From NCBI GenBank assembly GCA_002841355.1, contig PHFB01000001.1, forward strand, positions 248,001-312,000: a DNA stretch of 64,000 bases, in the 5' to 3' direction. Shown piece after piece: positions 59,591-64,000 of the stretch. Under the pieces are notes generated by a model that saw nothing but the letters and a program-made list of their open reading frames with translations, did no database searches and was not told where the DNA came from. This DNA is from Actinobacteria bacterium HGW-Actinobacteria-1 (GTDB lineage Bacteria > Actinomycetota > Coriobacteriia > Anaerosomatales > Anaerosomataceae). The number at the start of each line of letters is the position of its first letter. Position 1 is the stretch's first letter. A program made the translations under genes and the position numbers.

Positions 59591-62104
59591 CTACTCCTCG
59601 CGGATCGCCGCCTCGACGAGTGCGACATAGCGGTCTGCTATGGCATCAGCCGCCGAGTCCGAGTCGCCCTCGGTGAAGACTTCCACGATCGCATCGCTTG
59701 CATGCGGAAGCACGAGTGCCCACCCCTCGTCCTCCACGACACGCACACCCTCGGTCATCTCGACCTCGCGATGCTGACCGAATTCGGCCATCTGTCGCAT
59801 CACGGCGCCCTTGCGGTCGAATGGGCAGAAGACCTGCCGTCGCCGCAAGTGGAATGGCGGCAGAGCATCCACGACCTCATCGAGCGTCATGCCGAGTCGA
59901 TCCAACATGCGCAGCGTCATGCCAAGGCTCATCACAGCATCATACGAAGCCAGGAATGAAGGGAAGACGAACCCGCCCGTCTGCGACCCGGCGAAGCCGA
60001 TCTCTGGATTCAATGCCGCCGCCGAGAGTGACCTCCGCGACGTTCCCACACGAGATACGCAGTGACCGGTCTCGCTGGCGATGGCCTCGATCACACGAGA
60101 GGCGGTCAGCGGGACTGCGGCGCATCGGTCGCCGTGATCCGTCCGGCACCACATGTACAGCATCGCATGCAGCGCAGTGTCCGCGTCGAGCACTCGCCCA
60201 CTTCCGGTAACTAGCGTGACTCGCTCGGCCGTGCTATCCATGGATATGCCGAGGTCAGCCCGGAAGATGTCCATGGAGCGCGCCATTTGCTGCAGAACCT
60301 CGTCCCGGCCGGGGCCGACGGGTGCGGTGCTCTCGGAGTCGACGAACGGACGCAGCGCAATGACCTCGACATCCCAACGGCCTGCGACCTGCGGCAATAC
60401 GAACGACGCCGGGCTCATGCCCATATCGACCACAATCGTCTGCCGTCGCGACATCAGCGCCCTCGTCCCGTCGAGCGCATCCATCAATCCGGCCGTGTAG
60501 TACTCGAGAGCCCGCGGCGGATAGATGATCTCGCCGATCTCGCCGAAGAAAGCGCGCCTGAATTCCTGACGGAAGTACAGGCGCTCCACCTTCTTCTCGA
60601 TCCACGGCGCCAGGTCGATTCCGGCTTTATCGTAGAAGTGAAGCTCCAGCGTTTGTGGATCCTTCGAGGACGCGCAGACGTGGACGCCACCCTCGCAACG
60701 GGTGTCGCGCGTGGTGAACCGGGTGATGCCTGGCGAGGCCACGCGCAAATCCCGAACGTGATTGCCGGTCGAGTTCAAACCAGCCACGATCGCCCGTTTG
60801 ACCATCCGGGCGCCCCGGCTGGAGTCACGACTGACAACGACGTGGGCCTTGCTCGGCAGGATGCTGCCGAACGCCTGCGCTACCCTGAGCGCAAGTTCAG
60901 GCGTGATGTCGATGTTGACCAGACCCGCGACCCCGTCCGCGCCGAACAGCGAACGGATGCCAGTGCTCTCCCAGATGAGCGAGGACGCGACAAGCGCGCC
61001 CGCCTCGATCCGCTTGTACGGGTATACCTGGACGCCATTGCCCACGATCGCACCGTGTCCTACCACGGTCGCGTCACCGATGGCAGCGCCGGGCTCGATT
61101 CGTGCGCGAGCACGGATGTCGACACCGCGACACACCACGGCTCCGCGCAGTTCTGACCCGGCTCCAACGAAAGAATCAGACCAGACGATCGAGTGCTCGA
61201 GCACTGTGTCGTATCCAACGAGACAGTTGTCGCCGATGACGGTGTAGTCGTCCACGTGAGCGCCGGCTCGAACTCGTGTGTTCGCGCCGACAACAACTTT
61301 ACTGCCGATGACCGCGCCCGGGTCGATGTCCGCTCCCTTGCCGACCCACACGTCGTTGCGCGCTTTGGCTCCAGGAACGTAGATCTTCGCCTTGCCATCG
61401 AGGATGTCCCGGTGAACCTCCACGTACGATTCGAGGCTCCCCACGTCGCACCAGTACCCGTCTGTGACGAATCCATAGAGGCTGTGGCCTGCGGCCATCA
61501 GCGCCGGAAAGAGCTCCGACGAGAAATCGTACGGCACACCTTCGGGGATGAAGTCGAAAACGATCGGATCGAGCACGTAGATGCCCGTGTTGATCGTGTC
61601 CGAGAAGACCTGGCCCCAGGTGGGTTTCTCGAGGAACCGCTGGATCTTGCCATCGTCGTCGGTGATGACGACTCCGAAATCGAGGGGATCCGGCACTCGA
61701 GTGAGCGCAATCGTCACGGGACCATCATGTGATGCATGGAACTCGATCACCTCGGCGAGGTCGATGTCGGTAAGGGCATCCCCCGATATGACGACGAACG
61801 GTCCGCCTCGGAGCGCGTCCTCGGCGTTCTTGACCGATCCAGCAGTGCCGAGAGGTGACTCCTCAACCGCATACGTGATCGTCGTGCCCCACTCTTCGCC
61901 GTCCCCGAAGTAGTCCTCGATGACCTGGGGCATGAACGCGAGCGTGGCGACGACTTCGGTGATTCCGTAATGCTTCACAAGCCCGAGGATATGCTCCATC
62001 ACCGGCTGGTTGACGATCGGCACCATTGGCTTTGGACGCGTGCTCGTGAGCGGGCGCAGACGCGTTCCCTCGCCGCCTGCCATGATGACTGCTTTCACCG
62101 ACAC
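59591..62104 (-). CDS. Sugar-1-phosphate nucleotidyltransferase fused to phosphomannomutase-like domain
   Basis: The 837 aa protein has an N-terminal NTP-transferase domain (residues 1-~235; [20 protein letters not shown]), hexapeptide repeats (~250-370) and a phosphomannomutase/phosphoglucomutase-like domain (~375-837). The phosphoserine loop survives as [14 protein letters not shown] (~residue 425), but the metal-binding DGDGDR-type motif is not evident (MDSTAERV instead), so mutase activity is doubtful. The family is annotated as mannose-1-phosphate guanylyltransferase. It probably makes an NDP-sugar for surface glycans. Confidence 0.85.
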   Translation of the reverse strand: MSVKAVIMAGGEGTRLRPLTSTRPKPMVPIVNQPVMEHILGLVKHYGITEVVATLAFMPQVIEDYFGDGEEWGTTITYAVEESPLGTAGSVKNAEDALRGGPFVVISGDALTDIDLAEVIEFHASHDGPVTIALTRVPDPLDFGVVITDDDGKIQRFLEKPTWGQVFSDTINTGIYVLDPIVFDFIPEGVPYDFSSELFPALMAAGHSLYGFVTDGYWCDVGSLESYVEVHRDILDGKAKIYVPGAKARNDVWVGKGADIDPGAVIGSKVVVGANTRVRAGAHVDDYTVIGDNCLVGYDTVLEHSIVWSDSFVGAGSELRGAVVCRGVDIRARARIEPGAAIGDATVVGHGAIVGNGVQVYPYKRIEAGALVASSLIWESTGIRSLFGADGVAGLVNIDITPELALRVAQAFGSILPSKAHVVVSRDSSRGARMVKRAIVAGLNSTGNHVRDLRVASPGITRFTTRDTRCEGGVHVCASSKDPQTLELHFYDKAGIDLAPWIEKKVERLYFRQEFRRAFFGEIGEIIYPPRALEYYTAGLMDALDGTRALMSRRQTIVVDMGMSPASFVLPQVAGRWDVEVIALRPFVDSESTAPVGPGRDEVLQQMARSMDIFRADLGISMDSTAERVTLVTGSGRVLDADTALHAMLYMWCRTDHGDRCAAVPLTASRVIEAIASETGHCVSRVGTSRRSLSAAALNPEIGFAGSQTGGFVFPSFLASYDAVMSLGMTLRMLDRLGMTLDEVVDALPPFHLRRRQVFCPFDRKGAVMRQMAEFGQHREVEMTEGVRVVEDEGWALVLPHASDAIVEVFTEGDSDSAADAIADRYVALVEAAIREE

Positions 62105-62125
62105 GACCCTTCCCTGTGGCTACAC

Positions 62126-62719
62126 CTACACCGAACGGGCTGCAGCTCTTGCTTTGTCGAGTGCCAGCCTCGCGCTGAACGTGTACTTCACAGCCGTGAT
62201 GAGCGACAGCACCATTCCAACGTAGACGAGCCAGATGCCGAGAACGGTGCCCCCAGCTGTCGGCCAACCGGCGATCAAAGAAGAGAAACCGGTCAGCAGA
62301 ATCGCCGTCGTGATCTTGCCGATGTAGGTGACCGGCAGGATGATCCTGTCCTTCTCAAGGACATAAGAGCCGTACAGCAGGTAAACGTCGCGGAGCACAA
62401 GCACAACCGGGATCCAAAGCGGAAGCTCGCCGATGATGTAGAGACCGATGACGCCCGAGGCAAGCAGCAGGCGATCGACAAGGGGGTCGATGACCTTCCC
62501 GACCTGCGTGACCGTGTGTGTGCGCCGTGCGATCTGTCCGTCGATCCAGTCCGTGGAGGCAGCGAGGGCATACAACGCGAACGCAGCAAGTCTCGCCCGC
62601 TCCGAATCGCGAATGAGCATCGCGAAGAAGAACGGAACCAGCAACAGGCGCAATACCGTGACCAGGTTCGCCACCGAGTAGATCCCGGAGTGAACCTCTT
62701 CCGTACCTTCTTCTACCAC
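62126..62719 (-). CDS. CDP-alcohol phosphatidyltransferase, second PgsA-like enzyme
   Basis: The 197 aa membrane protein has a CDP-alcohol phosphatidyltransferase signature DWIDGQIARRTHTVTQVGKV followed by IDPLVDR. It is a diverged paralogue of pgsA at 7194; it could make another phospholipid such as cardiolipin, phosphatidylinositol phosphate or a second PG phosphate pool. The GTG at 62719 follows AGGAGAG and overlaps corA by 7 nt; an upstream extension within corA is not supported. Confidence 0.82.
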   Translation of the reverse strand: MVEEGTEEVHSGIYSVANLVTVLRLLLVPFFFAMLIRDSERARLAAFALYALAASTDWIDGQIARRTHTVTQVGKVIDPLVDRLLLASGVIGLYIIGELPLWIPVVLVLRDVYLLYGSYVLEKDRIILPVTYIGKITTAILLTGFSSLIAGWPTAGGTVLGIWLVYVGMVLSLITAVKYTFSARLALDKARAAARSV

Positions 62720-63666
62720 CAGTCTCTCCTCTTGAAGTACCACAGCATCCAGACGGTGATCGCGACCATCGAGCCGATGATCGCCGGGAACGACCACACC
62801 GCGTTGATTGGTGGCCACATCCCTTTCACCACGTTCATCCCGTATATGCCCGAGATGAGCGTCAGTGGCATGAAGATCGTCGCGATTATGGTGAGTTGCT
62901 TCATGATCGCGTTCATGCGATTGCTGACCGAGGACAGATAGATGTCCATCGTTCCCGACGCGACGTCCCGATAGGTGTCGACCTGATCGGCGACGCGCGC
63001 CAGATGATCACCGATGTCCTGGAAGTACATGTACGCGTCGGGCTCAACGAACGCCTCAAGGCGGGCAAGACCACGGACCACATCGCGCTCGGGTCCAACC
63101 ACCTTGTGGAGCTGAACAAGAGCCCGCTTTGCCGCGTACAGCCGCTGGAGACTGGTTGGACGTGCATCGGCCAACATGAGGTCCTCAAGCTCCTCGAGCT
63201 CGTCCGAGAGCGTCTCGATGACCGGGAAAACCTCGTCGACCGCGATGTCCAACATCGCGTGCAGCGTCCACTCAACGCCTCGCTTGAGGTACTCTTCCGC
63301 GTGAGCTGCCACACGGTTGACGACTTCGATCTCTTCTCTGTGCACCGTGACGAGATGTTCTTCGCCGAGAAACACGTCGAGTTCCTGCGAAGCGATACCG
63401 TCGCCCGGTACTAGCCTTGGCAGCAGCCAGATGAGGAACGAGACATCGGGGTATGCGTCGATCTTGGGACGCTGCGGGAAGTGAAGGCAGTCCTCAACGG
63501 CGAGCGGCGGAAGCGAGAACCGCGCGGCAACGGCTGCCAGTGAGTCCATATCCACGTCCACGATGTCGATCCAGACGGCGCCGGTCAACTCGTCGGGTAA
63601 GGAGTGCATGCCATCCGCTCGCAGAACGCCATCGTCGATCCAGCGTACGGTGATTCGCGCAGCCAT
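62713..63666 (-). CDS. corA: CorA-family divalent metal transporter
   Basis: The 317 aa protein has a large soluble N-terminal domain and two C-terminal membrane helices with the CorA signature YGMN (in SGIYGMNVV). CorA channels carry Mg2+, sometimes Co2+ or Zn2+. The loop after the signature reads VKGMWPP, lacking the MPEL motif of classical CorA, so ion preference is open. ATG at 63666. Confidence 0.9.
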   Translation of the reverse strand: MAARITVRWIDDGVLRADGMHSLPDELTGAVWIDIVDVDMDSLAAVAARFSLPPLAVEDCLHFPQRPKIDAYPDVSFLIWLLPRLVPGDGIASQELDVFLGEEHLVTVHREEIEVVNRVAAHAEEYLKRGVEWTLHAMLDIAVDEVFPVIETLSDELEELEDLMLADARPTSLQRLYAAKRALVQLHKVVGPERDVVRGLARLEAFVEPDAYMYFQDIGDHLARVADQVDTYRDVASGTMDIYLSSVSNRMNAIMKQLTIIATIFMPLTLISGIYGMNVVKGMWPPINAVWSFPAIIGSMVAITVWMLWYFKRRDWW

Positions 63667-63740
63667 CGTCTCCCCCAGTCGAGAACGTAGACCACTCCGC
63701 TGCCAGGATAGCAGAGGAGCTCGGCCGTACGGGGCGCGGG

Positions 63741-64000
63741 CTACTCTCCGAACACGTCCTGGTAGACCTGCTTCGCTCTCAGGAACTCGTCGTACGTGGA
63801 CGCGAACGTCTGAGAGCCATCCTTGCCGGTCAGCACGTAGTAGTAGTACTTCGTTTTTGCAGGCGCGGCAGCTGCCTCAAGCGCGGCAAGTCCGGGATTG
63901 CTGATCGGCCCCACCGGCAGCCCGTCGTGGATGTACGTGTTGTACGGGCTGTCGATCTTCGTGTCAGCATTCGTGAGCTTCGTCGTACCCTCGGGCATCT
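63741..64000 (-). CDS. mltG: Endolytic transglycosylase MltG, 3' end only
   Basis: The C-terminal 86 or so residues run into the window edge. They contain SPYNTYIHDGLPVGPISNPG and ATTKYYYYVLTG-like sequence (seen as KTKYYYYVLTGKDG) characteristic of the YceG/MltG C-terminus. MltG cuts nascent peptidoglycan glycan strands. The catalytic glutamate and membrane anchor lie outside the window. Confidence 0.88.
   Translation of the reverse strand, partial: MPEGTTKLTNADTKIDSPYNTYIHDGLPVGPISNPGLAALEAAAAPAKTKYYYYVLTGKDGSQTFASTYDEFLRAKQVYQDVFGE

Noticed and set aside
1-64000. CRISPR arrays, insertion sequences, integrases, prophage
   Set aside because: No regularly spaced repeats, transposase or phage-like coding regions were seen on either strand.

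Overview
This is a 64 kb, gene-dense, high-GC chromosomal window with short spacers, many GTG/TTG starts and 1-4 bp gene overlaps. I see no insertion sequence, prophage, CRISPR array, rRNA or tRNA. The first 28 kb follow an order familiar from Actinomycetota: RNase J, ftsK, rimO, pgsA, cinA, recA, recX, miaB, miaA, dapF, hflX, lexA, a LysM protein, nrdR. RNase J plus RNase Y, SpoVS, a class III (oxygen-sensitive) ribonucleotide reductase, split glycine decarboxylase (GcvPA/PB), LL-diaminopimelate aminotransferase and indolepyruvate:ferredoxin oxidoreductase point to an anaerobic, deep-branching actinobacterium, probably Coriobacteriia-like. That placement is inference from gene content; no marker search was possible.

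Region 1 (1-24,160, mostly + strand) is information processing and envelope housekeeping. It holds RNA decay and modification (RNase J, RNase Y, RimO, MiaB, MiaA, ThpR, YajQ), cell division and envelope genes (UppP, FtsK, a RodZ-like protein, PgsA), DNA repair (CinA, RecA, RecX, LexA), diaminopimelate synthesis (DapF, DapL), HflX, SpoVS and a GHKL ATPase of unknown role. RecA and the divergent lexA/LysM pair carry SOS operators. RNase Y is preceded by a long leader with at least four clear hairpins.

Region 2 (24,160-32,000, + strand) is nucleotide metabolism: nrdR, nrdD, a small CPRC thioredoxin-like protein, nrdG, dut, a Nudix hydrolase and two nucleobase permeases. NrdR-box-like sites overlap the promoter of the nrd operon.

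Region 3 (32,060-43,370, - strand) is an aryl/branched-chain amino-acid module: iorA-iorB-ACT-livKHMGF-paaK in tight array, followed by three small envelope or unknown genes and preceded by a secreted NlpC/P60 peptidase. A second ACT-paaK pair sits at 55.8-57.5 kb.

Region 4 (43,470-54,400, - strand) has two operons. One runs from an RsiG-like coiled-coil protein through an unknown gene, a zinc-ribbon/FHA protein, a MerR regulator, a nuclease-like protein, hpt and a K+-channel/RCK protein to apt. The other is dacF-gcvT-gcvH-gcvPA-gcvPB-lipoate transferase. Glycine cleavage genes next to FHA and MerR genes resemble the mycobacterial gcvH-garA-Rv1828 neighbourhood.

Region 5 (54,490-64,000) has a pilin-like gene and a degenerate GGDEF membrane protein on +. 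On - are ACT-paaK, a VanW/G5 protein, a sugar-nucleotide transferase fused to a phosphomannomutase-like domain, a second PgsA-like enzyme, CorA and the 3' end of mltG.

The most promising leads are the RsiG-like protein with a near-complete c-di-GMP-binding signature, the structured rny leader, the uncharacterised GHKL ATPase between rny and spoVS, and the ior-liv-paaK aryl-acid module.
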